Positions 9,571 to 18,378 of a stretch of DNA of 64,000 nucleotides are shown here, one piece after another (position 1 is the stretch's first letter; each line of letters starts with the position of its first letter). The DNA is from an uncultured Ruminococcus sp. (lineage in GTDB: Bacteria; Bacillota; Clostridia; Oscillospirales; Acutalibacteraceae), in contig CADBZY010000010.1 of the NCBI GenBank assembly GCA_902799245.1, positions 1 to 64,000 of the forward strand, in the 5' to 3' direction. The translations under genes were made by a program, and so were the position numbers. Under the pieces are notes generated by a model. The model ran no database searches and had not been told where the DNA came from. It saw only the letters and a program-made list of their open reading frames with translations.

Positions 9571-10620
9571 ATGAGCAATACTAAGAGCTACAGCAACAGC
9601 TACAAGGAAGCCGGCGTTGACGTAACCGCGGGTTACAGATCGGTGGAACTGATCAAAAAGCACGTCGCACGCACCAATATTCCCGGCGTTGTGTCGAGCA
9701 TCGGCGGCTTTGGCGGTCTGTTTGAACCGAACTTCTCCGGCATGAAGAAGCCGACCCTTGTTTCCGGCACCGACGGCGTCGGCACCAAGCTGAAAATTGC
9801 CTTCCTGATGGACAAGCACGACACAGTGGGTATCGACTGCGTTGCCATGTGTGCCAACGATGTGGCTTGCAGCGGCGCACAGCCCCTTTTCTTCCTCGAC
9901 TATTTAGCCGTGGGCAAGAACATCCCCGAGAAGGTAGCCGACATTGTCGGCGGCGTCGCGGAAGGCTGCGTGCAGGCCGGCTGCGCTCTGATCGGCGGTG
10001 AAACCGCTGAAATGCCCGGCTTCTATCCTCCCGAGGAATACGACCTCGCGGGCTTCTGCGTGGGTCTGGCCGACAAGGAGAAGATCGTTGACTGTGCCAA
10101 CGTTAAGGTTGGTGACACTCTCATAGGCGTTGCCTCCACCGGATTGCACTCCAACGGCTTTTCGCTGGTTCGCACCACGCTGAGAGTCAGCTCCCAGAAT
10201 ATCGGCAAGCACATTGATGAATTCGGAAAGACGCTCGGCGAAGAGCTGCTCACTCCCACCAGAATCTATGTCAAGTCCGTCCTTGCCCTGCAAAAGGCGG
10301 TCAACGTCCACGGTATTTCCAACATCACAGGCGGCGGCTTCTATGAGAACATTCCGCGTATGCTGCCCGACGGCATGATGGCGAAGGTGCAGAGAAGTGC
10401 TGTCAAGGTGCTTCCTGTGTTCCACTACATCCAGAAGATGAGCGACGGCAGGATCGACGATCACGACATGTTCAACACCTTCAACATGGGTGTTGGTCTG
10501 GTGGTAGCCGTTGACCCGTCCGAAGCGGACAAGGCCATCGAAACTCTTAAGGCCAACGGCGAAGAAGCCTACGTCATCGGCGAAGTCGTCAGCGGCACAG
10601 AGGGCGTTGAAATATGCTGA
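9571..10620 (+). CDS. purM: Phosphoribosylformylglycinamidine cyclo-ligase (AIR synthetase)
   Basis: 349-residue PurM, closing the imidazole ring to form AIR with ATP. Conserved segments include DGVGTKLK near the N-terminus, GGETAEMPG and the GITGGGF-like [10 protein letters not shown]. Start ATG follows ATGGAGG. Its stop overlaps the start of purN, indicating coupled translation. Confidence 0.96.
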   Translation: MSNTKSYSNSYKEAGVDVTAGYRSVELIKKHVARTNIPGVVSSIGGFGGLFEPNFSGMKKPTLVSGTDGVGTKLKIAFLMDKHDTVGIDCVAMCANDVACSGAQPLFFLDYLAVGKNIPEKVADIVGGVAEGCVQAGCALIGGETAEMPGFYPPEEYDLAGFCVGLADKEKIVDCANVKVGDTLIGVASTGLHSNGFSLVRTTLRVSSQNIGKHIDEFGKTLGEELLTPTRIYVKSVLALQKAVNVHGISNITGGGFYENIPRMLPDGMMAKVQRSAVKVLPVFHYIQKMSDGRIDDHDMFNTFNMGVGLVVAVDPSEADKAIETLKANGEEAYVIGEVVSGTEGVEIC

Positions 10621-11276
10621 TGAATACCGTTGAAAATAATGCAAAAAATATTGCCGTGTTCGTATCGGGCGGCGGCACAAACCTGCAGGCCCTGATCGAC
10701 GCGCAGGAACGCGGTGAGATCAAAAACGGACGCATCGTCTTTGTGCTTGCCAGTAACGACAAGGCATACGCCATTGAGCGCGCAAGGAAAGCTGGAATCG
10801 AGTACCAGGTTGTTTCCCGCAAGGCATACGCCGCAAGCGAGGAATACGACGCGGCGATTCTTTCAGCTCTGGAAAACCGCGGTATTGACTTGATTGTGCT
10901 TGCCGGCTTTCTCTCGATACTCGGTCCCACTGTTATCGAAAAATACCGCAATAAGATCATCAACATTCACCCCTCGCTGATACCGCTTTTCTGCGGCGAC
11001 GGCTTCTACGGCAAGAAGGTACACACCGCCGTTCTCGCCAGCGGAATGAAGGTGACCGGCGCGACCGCTCACTTCGTCAACGAGATCACCGACGGCGGCG
11101 CGATCATCCTGCAAAAAGCCGTTCCCATCGAACAGGGCGACAACGAGGACATTCTCCAGTACCGCGTCATGCGTCAGGCGGAATGGGAAATTTTGCCCAA
11201 GGCGGTGAGCCTTTTCTGTGAGGACAGAATCCGCATTGTCGGAAACCGGACGGAAATTATTGGCACTTCGTTTTAG
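10614..11276 (+). CDS. purN: Phosphoribosylglycinamide formyltransferase PurN
   Basis: Folate-dependent GAR transformylase, 220 residues. The N-terminal [12 protein letters not shown] nucleotide loop and the catalytic NIHPSL segment followed by G-x-G are visible. It overlaps the end of purM. ATG 10614 is chosen for its upstream AGAGGG; ATG 10620 (an ATGA overlap with the purM stop) would shorten the protein by two residues. The fill-in between HPSL and the next conserved block ([11 protein letters not shown]) is the variant seen in Clostridia. Confidence 0.93.
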   Translation: MLMNTVENNAKNIAVFVSGGGTNLQALIDAQERGEIKNGRIVFVLASNDKAYAIERARKAGIEYQVVSRKAYAASEEYDAAILSALENRGIDLIVLAGFLSILGPTVIEKYRNKIINIHPSLIPLFCGDGFYGKKVHTAVLASGMKVTGATAHFVNEITDGGAIILQKAVPIEQGDNEDILQYRVMRQAEWEILPKAVSLFCEDRIRIVGNRTEIIGTSF

Positions 11277-11333
11277 ATAATAGATAATGGATAATAAAGA
11301 ATAGGTAATAGAATAGGAAGGGCTGTCGCCCTT
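11277..11333 (+). repeat. AT-rich tandem repeat plus GC hairpin
   Basis: Directly after purN, degenerate copies of TAGATAATGG/ATAATAGAATAGG run to about 11317. A perfect hairpin AAGGGC-TGTC-GCCCTT follows at 11318-11333. A shorter relative (AAGGTTGCGCCCTTGAATGA) is at 11671-11690. Both are followed by GAA-ATGA just before the next ribosome site. Confidence 0.6.
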
Positions 11334-11362
11334 GAAATGAATTGTTTAAGGAGATGTCAATC

Positions 11363-11629
11363 ATGCCTGAGAATGAGGTTGTTGAGTACAAATTTGACAC
11401 ACAGTTGCTCATCGAGGGAACCGATCTCGATGAGGACGCGATCAACGATTATTTTGTAGAGAATTTTGTCGGCGACTGCCTGCTGGCGGTGGGGGATGAG
11501 GAAACCATCAAAATCCACTACCACACCAACGAGCCTTGGAAGGTGCTGGAATACTGTGCTTCCCTCGGTGAAATCCACGACATCATCGTGGAGAACATGC
11601 AGCTCCAGTCCGAAGGACTGCACGGTTAA
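11363..11629 (+). CDS. Stand-alone FakA/YloV middle-domain-like protein
   Basis: 88-residue protein that resembles only the central domain of FakA (YloV), the fatty-acid kinase ATP-binding subunit once annotated as a dihydroxyacetone-kinase relative. The match is to the segment with pattern GDCLLAVGDEETIKIHYHTN and the following PWKVLEYCASLGEI. The N-terminal DhaL kinase domain and the C-terminal DegV-like domain are absent. ATG 11363 follows AAGGAG at 11348-11353. It lies between purN and a small membrane-protein gene. Its role is unknown; no purine function is evident. Confidence 0.65.
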   Translation: MPENEVVEYKFDTQLLIEGTDLDEDAINDYFVENFVGDCLLAVGDEETIKIHYHTNEPWKVLEYCASLGEIHDIIVENMQLQSEGLHG

Positions 11630-11704
11630 TGGCAGTGTGGAATTTGGAGTGTGGGGTTTGGAGTTAAGGAAAGGTTGCGCCCTTGAATGAAGGAGTGAAG
11701 GATA

Positions 11705-12280
11705 ATGGAAGCCGTTAATTTTCCCTTTGCTATCGCTGAGGAAAAAACCGCCGACAACGGGCTTGTGAAGTATGAATTCCATTATCAGCTTCACGACAGG
11801 ATCCAGTGGGGCAATATGCTCTGCGTTGTGCTGGCGGGCGTATTAACGTGGTATTTGCGGATGCGGTTTGCAATTGACCTGAAACTCTGCGCTGTCTGCC
11901 TGATCGCCGTTTCCGCTTTGCTGCTTGCGGTGTTCTCATTGATGCACGACTTAATATTCTTCCATGCGGTGGGTCATTGCTGGCGTGACGGAGACAAAAT
12001 CATGATCGAGTGTGGCGAGAGCGAATACCGCATTGCTTCGGTGAAGGAAATGATCGGCGGTGAAACGCGGTTTTTCTTCGCTAAATGCGCAACCCTTAGC
12101 ATGACGACCGAAAGGGATATTTTTGAAATTTTTTCGCTTCCGCTGAAAGCGAATGAGCAATTTGAAAATTCTTCTGTCTATCCGCTCTGTCAGTTTGTTC
12201 TGGGGAGCTTTCCCTATCTGCAATCCGTTCAATTGCCTGGACAAAAGACAAAACACCGTTATGTAAGAATTGATAAATAA
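11705..12280 (+). CDS. Small membrane protein, unknown function
   Basis: 191 residues with no recognised family. Two adjacent hydrophobic segments at about residues 36-51 and 58-81 look like membrane helices. A roughly 100-residue polar C-terminal domain follows, with a stretch resembling a PH-like or YcxB-type fold (an ill-supported guess). It begins 76 bp after the FakA-like gene and ends 29 bp before the IMP cyclohydrolase gene, so it is probably in the same transcript. Start ATG follows AAGGAGTGAAGG-like purines. Confidence 0.6.
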   Translation: MEAVNFPFAIAEEKTADNGLVKYEFHYQLHDRIQWGNMLCVVLAGVLTWYLRMRFAIDLKLCAVCLIAVSALLLAVFSLMHDLIFFHAVGHCWRDGDKIMIECGESEYRIASVKEMIGGETRFFFAKCATLSMTTERDIFEIFSLPLKANEQFENSSVYPLCQFVLGSFPYLQSVQLPGQKTKHRYVRIDK

Positions 12281-12309
12281 TCACCAAAACAAAGGAGATT
12301 TGAAAAAAT

Positions 12310-13017
12310 ATGGAAATCATCAATTACGCGCAGGAAATCGGCGCAACCACCTATCCCGGCAGAGGAATTCTGCTGGGCAAGAGCAAGAGCGGTAAGTATG
12401 CCGCCATCGCCTACTTCATCATGGGCAGAAGCACCAACAGCCGCAACCGCGTATTCATCGAGCAGGAAGGCGGCATCCGCACCGAGGCATTCGACCCCTC
12501 CAAGCTGGTTGATCCTTCGCTGATTATCTATGCTCCCGTTCGCGTGCTGGGTGACGACACCATCGTTACCAACGGCGACCAGACCGACACCATCTATGAT
12601 TTTATGGCGCAGGGCAAGACCTTCGAGGACGCTCTCAGAACCCGCACCTTCGAGCCTGACCCGCCGAACTACACCCCTCGCATCAGCGGCATTGTCCACA
12701 AGAACGGCGACTATCAGCTCTCCATTTTGAAGAGCGCCAACGGCAATCCCGATTCCGCGCAGCGTTTCTTCTTCGACTACAATAACACACCCGCCGGACA
12801 GGGACACTTCATCCACACCTACAAGTGCGACGGCACCCCCATTCCCAGCTACGAAGGCGAACCGACATGGGTTTCTATCGATACCGACTCCCTTGACGAA
12901 TTCACCGACGCAGTGTGGAATGCCCTCAACGAGGACAACAAGGTTTCCCTCTTCACCCGTTTCATTGACCTTGCAACAGGCGAGGTGCAGACAAAAATCG
13001 TCAATAAGAATGTGTGA
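12310..13017 (+). CDS. purO: PurO-type IMP cyclohydrolase
   Basis: 235 residues matching the archaeal-type IMP cyclohydrolase family (PF07826), which closes FAICAR to IMP in the last step of purine synthesis. Visible family features are the N-terminal YPGRG segment, the MGRSTNSRNR block, DPSLIIYAP and NYTPRISG. It is a separate protein here instead of the cyclohydrolase half of bifunctional PurH; the transformylase half is encoded alone at 13705. Start ATG follows AAAGGAG. Confidence 0.88.
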   Translation: MEIINYAQEIGATTYPGRGILLGKSKSGKYAAIAYFIMGRSTNSRNRVFIEQEGGIRTEAFDPSKLVDPSLIIYAPVRVLGDDTIVTNGDQTDTIYDFMAQGKTFEDALRTRTFEPDPPNYTPRISGIVHKNGDYQLSILKSANGNPDSAQRFFFDYNNTPAGQGHFIHTYKCDGTPIPSYEGEPTWVSIDTDSLDEFTDAVWNALNEDNKVSLFTRFIDLATGEVQTKIVNKNV

Positions 13018-13025
13018 GAAATAAA

Positions 13026-13661
13026 ATGAGCATTGCACAGCAATACATTGACGGCTTAAAAAACGCCTATATCCGCGCCGGCGATCTGAGCGCCGAGGAA
13101 TGGATTCATTTCGAGAGCGTCAAGCACGGCATCTCCGCCGAAGATGAAATAAAGCTCCTGGAAATGTACCCCGAAATTCCCGCGTCGCTTGTGGAACTGC
13201 TGGAATTTGCCGACGGCACTTATTGGCGCAAATACGGTGATGAAGAAATCGCCTTCTATTTCCTCGGTTCCGACGTGGACGAGGGCGGTTATCCCTATTA
13301 TCTCTACTCGGCGCAGCAATTGATCGAGGATAACGACATGGATTACGGCGACAATTTTGCCGATCTGTTTTACTGGTACGAGGAGGAAGTGGCGCAGGGT
13401 GAAACCGACCTTTTTGTGGATCAACGCATCCGCTCGGACGGTTCCCGCTGCGAGTGGCTCTGTTTTTCCGACTGCATGAACAACGGCGGCACGTCCAGCC
13501 TTTTTATCGACTATACGCCATCCGAATCCGGCAAAAAGGGACAGATCATCCGCTTCCTGCACGATCCTGATCGGCTCGACGTGATCGCCGACAGCTTTGA
13601 CGATTACTTAAAGATGGTCATGGACAAGAATTTTGCCTTTATACAACCGGAATTTTTCTGA
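13026..13661 (+). CDS. SUKH/SMI1-KNR4 domain protein
   Basis: 211 residues with the SMI1/KNR4 (SUKH) pattern: an N-terminal helical part, LVELLEFADGTYW, and a later acidic W/F-containing core (EWLCFSD). SUKH proteins often act as immunity proteins against toxin nucleases in contact-dependent systems, but no toxin gene is adjacent. ATG 13026 is preferred; the frame also reads from a GTG overlapping the previous stop. It sits between the two halves of the split purH function. Confidence 0.75.
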   Translation: MSIAQQYIDGLKNAYIRAGDLSAEEWIHFESVKHGISAEDEIKLLEMYPEIPASLVELLEFADGTYWRKYGDEEIAFYFLGSDVDEGGYPYYLYSAQQLIEDNDMDYGDNFADLFYWYEEEVAQGETDLFVDQRIRSDGSRCEWLCFSDCMNNGGTSSLFIDYTPSESGKKGQIIRFLHDPDRLDVIADSFDDYLKMVMDKNFAFIQPEFF

Positions 13662-13704
13662 ACATATTATCATATGTAATGTAACGAAAGGACGCTTGAA
13701 AACA

Positions 13705-14880
13705 ATGAACGAAATGATGTTGAAATACGGCTGCAACCCCAATCAGAAGCCTTCCAGAATCTTCATGGAGGACGGCAGCGATCTCCCGATTGAAGTGCTC
13801 AACGGCAAGCCCGGTTACATCAACCTGCTTGACGCGTTCAACAGCTGGCAGCTCGTCAGCGAACTGAAAAAGGCGACCGGCTACTGCGCGGCAGCCTCCT
13901 TCAAGCATGTCAGTCCCGCAGGCGCGGCCATCGGCACCCCTCTTTCCGACGTGCTGAAAAAGATTTACTTCGTGGACGATCTCGAGCTTTCGCCCCTCGC
14001 CTGCGCCTACGCCAAGGCGCGCGGCGCGGACAGAATGTCCAGCTACGGCGACTTCATTGCCCTTTCCGACGTCTGCGACGTTCCCACCGCCAAGATGATT
14101 CAGCGCGAAGTGTCCGACGGCGTGATCGCCCCCGGATACGAGCCGGAAGCCCTCGAAATCCTCAAATCCAAGCGCAAGGGAACCTATTGCATCATCAAAA
14201 TGGACGAGAATTACAAGCCCGCCGAGATCGAGCGCAAGCAGGTTTACGGCGTGACCTTCGAGCAGGGCAGAAACGAGCTTGTCATTGACGACGAAATGAT
14301 GAGCCACATCGTCACCGAGAACAAAGACCTCCCCGAAACGGCAAAGCACGACCTCATCATCTCCCTCATTACTCTGAAATACACCCAGTCCAATTCCGTC
14401 TGCTACGTTAAGGACGGTCAGGCAATCGGCGTGGGCGCGGGTCAGCAGTCGAGAGTCCACTGCACCAGACTCGCCGGCAACAAGGCGGACAACTGGTACC
14501 TCAGACAGAACGAGAAGGTTCTGAATCTCCCCTTCAAGCCTGACATCCGCCGCCCCGACCGCGACAACACCATCGACGTCTACATCAGCGACGATTACGA
14601 CGATGTTCTCCGCGACGGCACATGGGAACTCTTCTTCACCCAGAAGCCCGAACCCTTCACCAAGGAGGAAAAGAAGGCATGGCTCGCCACCATGAGCGGC
14701 GTAGCTCTCGGCAGCGACGCGTTCTTCCCCTTCGGTGACAACATCGAGCGCGCCAAGAGAAGCGGCGTGCAGTACATTGCCGAACCCGGCGGCTCCATCC
14801 GTGACGACAACGTTATCGAGACCTGCAACAAGTACGGCATGACAATGGTATTTACGGGAATTCGTCTTTTCCATCACTGA
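13705..14880 (+). CDS. purH: Stand-alone AICAR transformylase (PurH C-terminal domain homologue)
   Basis: 391 residues corresponding to the AICAR formyltransferase domain of PurH only: LKYGCNPNQKP at the N-terminus, SFKHVSPAGAA (with the catalytic Lys-His pair), SLITLKYTQSNSV and a C-terminal GSIRDD segment. There is no N-terminal MGS-like IMP cyclohydrolase domain; that reaction is supplied by the PurO-type gene at 12310. The frame is open upstream, but ATG 13705 gives the proper domain start and has GAAAGGA upstream. Confidence 0.92.
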   Translation: MNEMMLKYGCNPNQKPSRIFMEDGSDLPIEVLNGKPGYINLLDAFNSWQLVSELKKATGYCAAASFKHVSPAGAAIGTPLSDVLKKIYFVDDLELSPLACAYAKARGADRMSSYGDFIALSDVCDVPTAKMIQREVSDGVIAPGYEPEALEILKSKRKGTYCIIKMDENYKPAEIERKQVYGVTFEQGRNELVIDDEMMSHIVTENKDLPETAKHDLIISLITLKYTQSNSVCYVKDGQAIGVGAGQQSRVHCTRLAGNKADNWYLRQNEKVLNLPFKPDIRRPDRDNTIDVYISDDYDDVLRDGTWELFFTQKPEPFTKEEKKAWLATMSGVALGSDAFFPFGDNIERAKRSGVQYIAEPGGSIRDDNVIETCNKYGMTMVFTGIRLFHH

Positions 14881-14907
14881 GTGCGCTCACATGCGTTCGC
14901 TAACTGA

Positions 14908-14957
14908 AGACTGAAACTGAAGACTTAACAATGAAGAATGAAGGAGCGCTGCGCGCT
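14908..14957 (+). repeat. Degenerate GAAGACTGAA repeats with AGCGC hairpin
   Basis: Copies of (A)CTGAAGACT and AATGAAGAATGAAGG are followed by the hairpin AGCGC-TGC-GCGCT at 14945-14957. The same hairpin with loop AAC occurs at 63421-63433, there too following an AATCAATG-type segment. The rest of 14881-15010 holds no gene. Confidence 0.6.
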
Positions 14958-15010
14958 GAATATGCAAATATCTGGTTGTCGCGGCGCTCCAATTAAAAAA
15001 GGGATATGGA

Positions 15011-15424
15011 ATGGAGTATTTTGCTGATTGGTTTTATCATCATATAAACCCGTGGAGCAGTGAAGAACATCTGGCGTATGCTGCTGTGGCGGCGTTTGTG
15101 TTGATGACTGCATCCACCGTGGCAATATTGATATTGGCATTTGTTGCCAAGAAAAATCAGATAAGCAGTGGGAAGATTTATTTTGCTGTCACATCATTTT
15201 GCACCCCGTTGTTTTCTTTTGCAATGAGCCTGCTTTTCAAGTGGGTTGTTTCTGCGGTAATTCTGACACTGATTTTTGCTGCGGTGTTTTTCTCTGCAAA
15301 ACAGAAAAAAGAAGCGTTTGCGACTAAAAAGAACTTTGCCTGTTTTTATCTGGCAAATGTTTTGTTGCCAAATCTGATTATAATTTTATTATCACTTTCG
15401 GGTTTGCCATATAAATTATTGTAG
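15011..15424 (+). CDS. Small multi-pass membrane protein
   Basis: 137 residues, mostly hydrophobic, with about four predicted membrane segments (around 24-47, 54-72, 76-95 and 110-134) and a lysine-rich loop (KQKKEAFATKKN). No family recognised. Lower GC and different codon use from the purine genes around it (many TTT/TTG/ATT), which hints at a separate origin. It lies between the AICAR transformylase gene and purD. Confidence 0.55.
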   Translation: MEYFADWFYHHINPWSSEEHLAYAAVAAFVLMTASTVAILILAFVAKKNQISSGKIYFAVTSFCTPLFSFAMSLLFKWVVSAVILTLIFAAVFFSAKQKKEAFATKKNFACFYLANVLLPNLIIILLSLSGLPYKLL

Positions 15425-15470
15425 GAAGTATTTTGGCAAATCAGACGATTGAAAGGAATGACACGAAACA

Positions 15471-16751
15471 ATGACATATTTAGTAGTCGGGGGCGGCGGA
15501 AGGGAACACACCATTATCCGCAAGCTGAAGGAAAGCCCCGACGTAGAAAAAATCTACTGCACGCCGGGCAACGGCGGCATTTCAAAGGACGCGGAGGTAT
15601 TTGATGTTGCCGCGACGGACATCGACGGCGTTGTCGCTCTCGCGCAGAAGCTCAAGGTGGACTGTGTATTCGTTGCCCCTGATGATCCGCTGGTGGCTGG
15701 AATGGTGGACGCTCTCACGGAGCAGGGAATCCGCGCCTTCGGCCCCAATAAAAAAGCCGCCATCATCGAGGGCAGCAAGGTCTTTTCCAAAGAGCTGATG
15801 AAGAAGTACGGCATTCCCAGCGCGGCGTATGAGGTATTCAATGACCCGAATGCGGCACTGGAATACATCAAGACCCGCAACAGCTATCCGGCCGTCATCA
15901 AAGCGGACGGTCTTGCTCTGGGCAAGGGCGTTGTCATCGCCGAGAATTTCGGAGAAGCAAAAGCGGCGATTCACTCCATCATGGAGGACAAGATTTTCGG
16001 CAATTCCGGCAACAATATCGTCATTGAGGAATTTCTGACCGGCCCCGAAGTATCCGTTCTGGCCTTTACCGACGGCAAGTGCGTCAAGCCGATGGTGTCT
16101 TCCATGGATCACAAGCGTGTCTTCAACGGCAACCTCGGTCCCAATACCGGCGGCATGGGTACCATCAGCCCGAATCCATTCTACACCGATGAAATCGCGC
16201 AGGAGTGCATGGACAAAATCTTCCTGCCGACTATTAACGCCATGAATGCCGAGGGACGCACCTTCAAGGGCTGCCTTTACTTCGGACTCATGCTCACTCC
16301 CAACGGCCCGAAGGTGATCGAGTACAATTCGCGTTTCGGCGATCCGGAGGCGCAGGTTGTCCTTCCGAGGCTTAAGACGGATTTTTCCAAGATTATCAAT
16401 GCCATTATCGACGAAAAACTCTCCGATCTCGACATTGAATGGGACGACGGCGCCTGTGCCTGCGTCATCATGGCTTCGGGCGGCTATCCCGGCAAGTACG
16501 AAAAGGGCATTGAAATAGAAGGTCTCGACCGCAAAGGGCAGGTGGAAGGCGCCACCGTCTATCACGCGGGAACCAAATGCTCGGAATTCGCCGGCGGCGC
16601 GTTCCTCACCAACGGAGGACGTGTTTTAGGGGTAACCGCCAAGGGCGCGACGCTTGACGAAGCGCTCGCAAAGGCGTATGCCGCGGTTGACAAGATTAAA
16701 TTCAAGGGCGCGCATTACCGCACAGACATCGGAAGAGCCTACAAGAAGTAA
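15471..16751 (+). CDS. purD: Phosphoribosylamine-glycine ligase PurD
   Basis: ATP-grasp GAR synthetase, 426 residues, joining phosphoribosylamine and glycine. Visible are the N-terminal VVGGGGREHT loop, VIKADGLALGKGV (ATP-grasp lysine), GPEVSVLAF, GGMGTISP and the metal-binding VIEYNSRFGDPE. Length is typical. Start ATG at 15471 follows GAAAGGA. It ends the recognised purine genes in this window; purB, purC, purK and purL are not here. Confidence 0.96.
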   Translation: MTYLVVGGGGREHTIIRKLKESPDVEKIYCTPGNGGISKDAEVFDVAATDIDGVVALAQKLKVDCVFVAPDDPLVAGMVDALTEQGIRAFGPNKKAAIIEGSKVFSKELMKKYGIPSAAYEVFNDPNAALEYIKTRNSYPAVIKADGLALGKGVVIAENFGEAKAAIHSIMEDKIFGNSGNNIVIEEFLTGPEVSVLAFTDGKCVKPMVSSMDHKRVFNGNLGPNTGGMGTISPNPFYTDEIAQECMDKIFLPTINAMNAEGRTFKGCLYFGLMLTPNGPKVIEYNSRFGDPEAQVVLPRLKTDFSKIINAIIDEKLSDLDIEWDDGACACVIMASGGYPGKYEKGIEIEGLDRKGQVEGATVYHAGTKCSEFAGGAFLTNGGRVLGVTAKGATLDEALAKAYAAVDKIKFKGAHYRTDIGRAYKK

Positions 16752-16787
16752 TATGCAACCTTACCGAATAACCAAGGGGTGAATGAA

Positions 16788-17192
16788 ATGACTGAACTTG
16801 CATTATGCTTTGAGGAATTAAGAGACGAATTTCCCGATATGGAATTGTCTCCGCGCACGTGCGGGGATGAGATTATTGAAAAGCTGCCCGAGCCGCTGAG
16901 AGAGTTTTATTCGATATACGACAGCGCGGACTTTCCGTTCGGTCATATAGACTCACCGGAAGAAGCGCTGGATGACCCGGTTGCAAAGCAGGCCTTTGGG
17001 GATGAATGGTTTGAGTTCGGCTGCGACGAGTATTTTTCCTTCTGGCTGTGCCGCTTTGAACCTGACGGGGAAGGGCTGTGGCTCACTGCGTGGGATCACG
17101 ATTCCGAAGCTGACCCGGAGCCTGCTTTTGCCGATCTGCCGACATTACTGCGCTTTTTGGCAAATGAATATGATGACCAGACGTGGATGTAA
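16788..17192 (+). CDS. SUKH/SMI1-like small acidic protein
   Basis: 134 residues, strongly acidic, with the SUKH pattern LPEPLREFYSIYDSADFPFG, a central FGCDEYFSFWLC and a C-terminal LPTLLRFLANEYD. ATG 16788 lies six bases after AAGGGGTG; a GTG at 16779 is also in frame. It is the second SUKH-type gene in the purine cluster, only 36 bp after purD. It may be an orphan immunity protein, but no partner toxin is visible. Confidence 0.6.
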   Translation: MTELALCFEELRDEFPDMELSPRTCGDEIIEKLPEPLREFYSIYDSADFPFGHIDSPEEALDDPVAKQAFGDEWFEFGCDEYFSFWLCRFEPDGEGLWLTAWDHDSEADPEPAFADLPTLLRFLANEYDDQTWM

Positions 17193-17198
17193 TTCCAC

Positions 17199-17858
17199 TC
17201 ACTCATCATCTGTCAGGATACTGCCTATATCGGTGAGAGGATAGTCCGGGAAAAAGTGAACCGATAATCCCCTGGCTTCAATAAACCCCCTGATAGCGTC
17301 ATAATCAGGATGAGCGGAAAGGTCGCCATTGAATATTATTTCATTTTCCACTCTCCCCGAAGCGCCGCCTAAAAAGCCGTATTCAAAATGATCAAGTCTC
17401 ACATAGCCCTGACTAATCGGCAAAACGTCGATGTCAGGGCATTTTTTCAGCGCATGGATGATGCCTATGTCTGCTGTAATAATGGAATGGCCGTCCACCA
17501 CAACGCAGTTGCATTTTGTGTAGCCTTGTTTGACATGAATCAATTGCAGCTTCATCTCCCTCGCTTTTTTGAGCAGTGAAGGAGATGTGTATCTTAGATT
17601 GTGAATGAAATATCCGTCAAGACAGACGGAGTTGAATCTGATGTTTTCGGGATAGGCCGCGCCGATTTCCTGGGGATTGCCTTTGAAAAGTCTGGCGTGT
17701 TTGGTGACGCCCATTTTGCAGTAATACATATCGGGGTGAGCATCTACTGCAGGGTAAGTTCTTCCTCCAGGGGGAATAAGATGCAGTGTCCGGTCATGAG
17801 AGGAAAGATAATCGATCAGTCTTTTGTCGGCAGTTTTTGAGAGAAATATTGTTTTCAA
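17199..17858 (-). CDS. DUF6873-like GME-fold protein
   Basis: 219 residues resembling the DUF6873 family, predicted to share the guanidino-modifying-enzyme (amidinotransferase-like) fold. Supporting features are the early HPDMYYC segment, the GFLGGASGRV loop, GDLSAHPDY and the terminal PLTDIGSI. Enzymatic activity is unproven. The start is TTG at 17858, supported by AAAGGATG seven bases upstream. Its 3' end converges on the SUKH gene with only 6 bp between stop codons and no obvious terminator. Confidence 0.6.
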   Translation of the reverse strand: MKTIFLSKTADKRLIDYLSSHDRTLHLIPPGGRTYPAVDAHPDMYYCKMGVTKHARLFKGNPQEIGAAYPENIRFNSVCLDGYFIHNLRYTSPSLLKKAREMKLQLIHVKQGYTKCNCVVVDGHSIITADIGIIHALKKCPDIDVLPISQGYVRLDHFEYGFLGGASGRVENEIIFNGDLSAHPDYDAIRGFIEARGLSVHFFPDYPLTDIGSILTDDE

Positions 17859-18035
17859 TCTTATTCATCCTTTGATAGTATCTTTTTGAAACAATTAACA
17901 TTTGTTTTGCAATGCTCAATATCATATAAATTATCACAAAATAGTATCGTATAGAAACAAAGTGGATTTTCATTGGAATATTGAGTTAAAAATGCATATT
18001 TTTACATTTTTTCGAATTATTTTGCCTTTGAAGTA

Positions 18036-18064
18036 TTGACATTCCCAACATTTCGTGATACAAT
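18036..18064 (+). promoter_or_regulatory. Consensus promoter of a small RNA candidate
   Basis: TTGACA (18036-18041), a 17-bp spacer and TACAAT (18059-18064). No gene follows directly; transcription would run into a terminator at 18110-18152. The preceding AT-rich stretch 17859-18035 shows nothing else. Confidence 0.75.
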
Positions 18065-18070
18065 TTCAAC

Positions 18071-18152
18071 TGGAGGCTGTGTAATTGCACCACTTACACA
18101 TCTTTCGTTCAGCAGGACAGGTGATTTATTCATTTGTTCTGCTGTTCTTTTT
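18071..18152 (+). ncRNA. Candidate small RNA of about 80 nt
   Basis: Lies between a consensus promoter and a factor-independent terminator, with no convincing reading frame. It contains a GGAGG sequence at 18072-18076, a 7-bp hairpin TGTGTAA/TTACACA (18078-18084 with 18094-18100, loop TTGCACCAC), and the terminator hairpin at 18110-18144. I do not recognise the family. It may regulate in trans through the loop, or be a short leader whose readthrough reaches glmS. Confidence 0.55.
18110..18152 (+). terminator. Terminator of the 18.07-kb small RNA
   Basis: CAGCAGGACA (18110-18119) pairs with TGTTCTGCTG (18135-18144), one G-U pair, followed by TTCTTTTTT. Confidence 0.8.
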
Positions 18153-18276
18153 TGTTTTGAAAGTGAATATATTATTTGTATTCTTATTATATATGAAATG
18201 CGGTTTTTTGCAAGTGTCACAGGGAAGATAATAAGAGAAATTGAGAGAGAATTCAGTAAATTCAACTAATTAACAG

Positions 18277-18305
18277 TTGACAAATGCTGTAATTTATGGT
18301 TTAAT
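18277..18305 (+). promoter_or_regulatory. Promoter of the glmS transcript
   Basis: TTGACA (18277-18282), 17-bp spacer, TTTAAT (18300-18305). It lies about 75 bp upstream of the ribozyme cleavage site. Confidence 0.75.
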
Positions 18306-18378
18306 AGGCTGTAAGCATATTTGCGGAGGTGAGAATTTATTATTTTATCTCGTTTTAAACGATATTATTAAGCAAAAA

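Noticed and set aside
13639-14877. A 412-codon minus-strand frame
   Set aside because: Antisense shadow of the AICAR transformylase gene.
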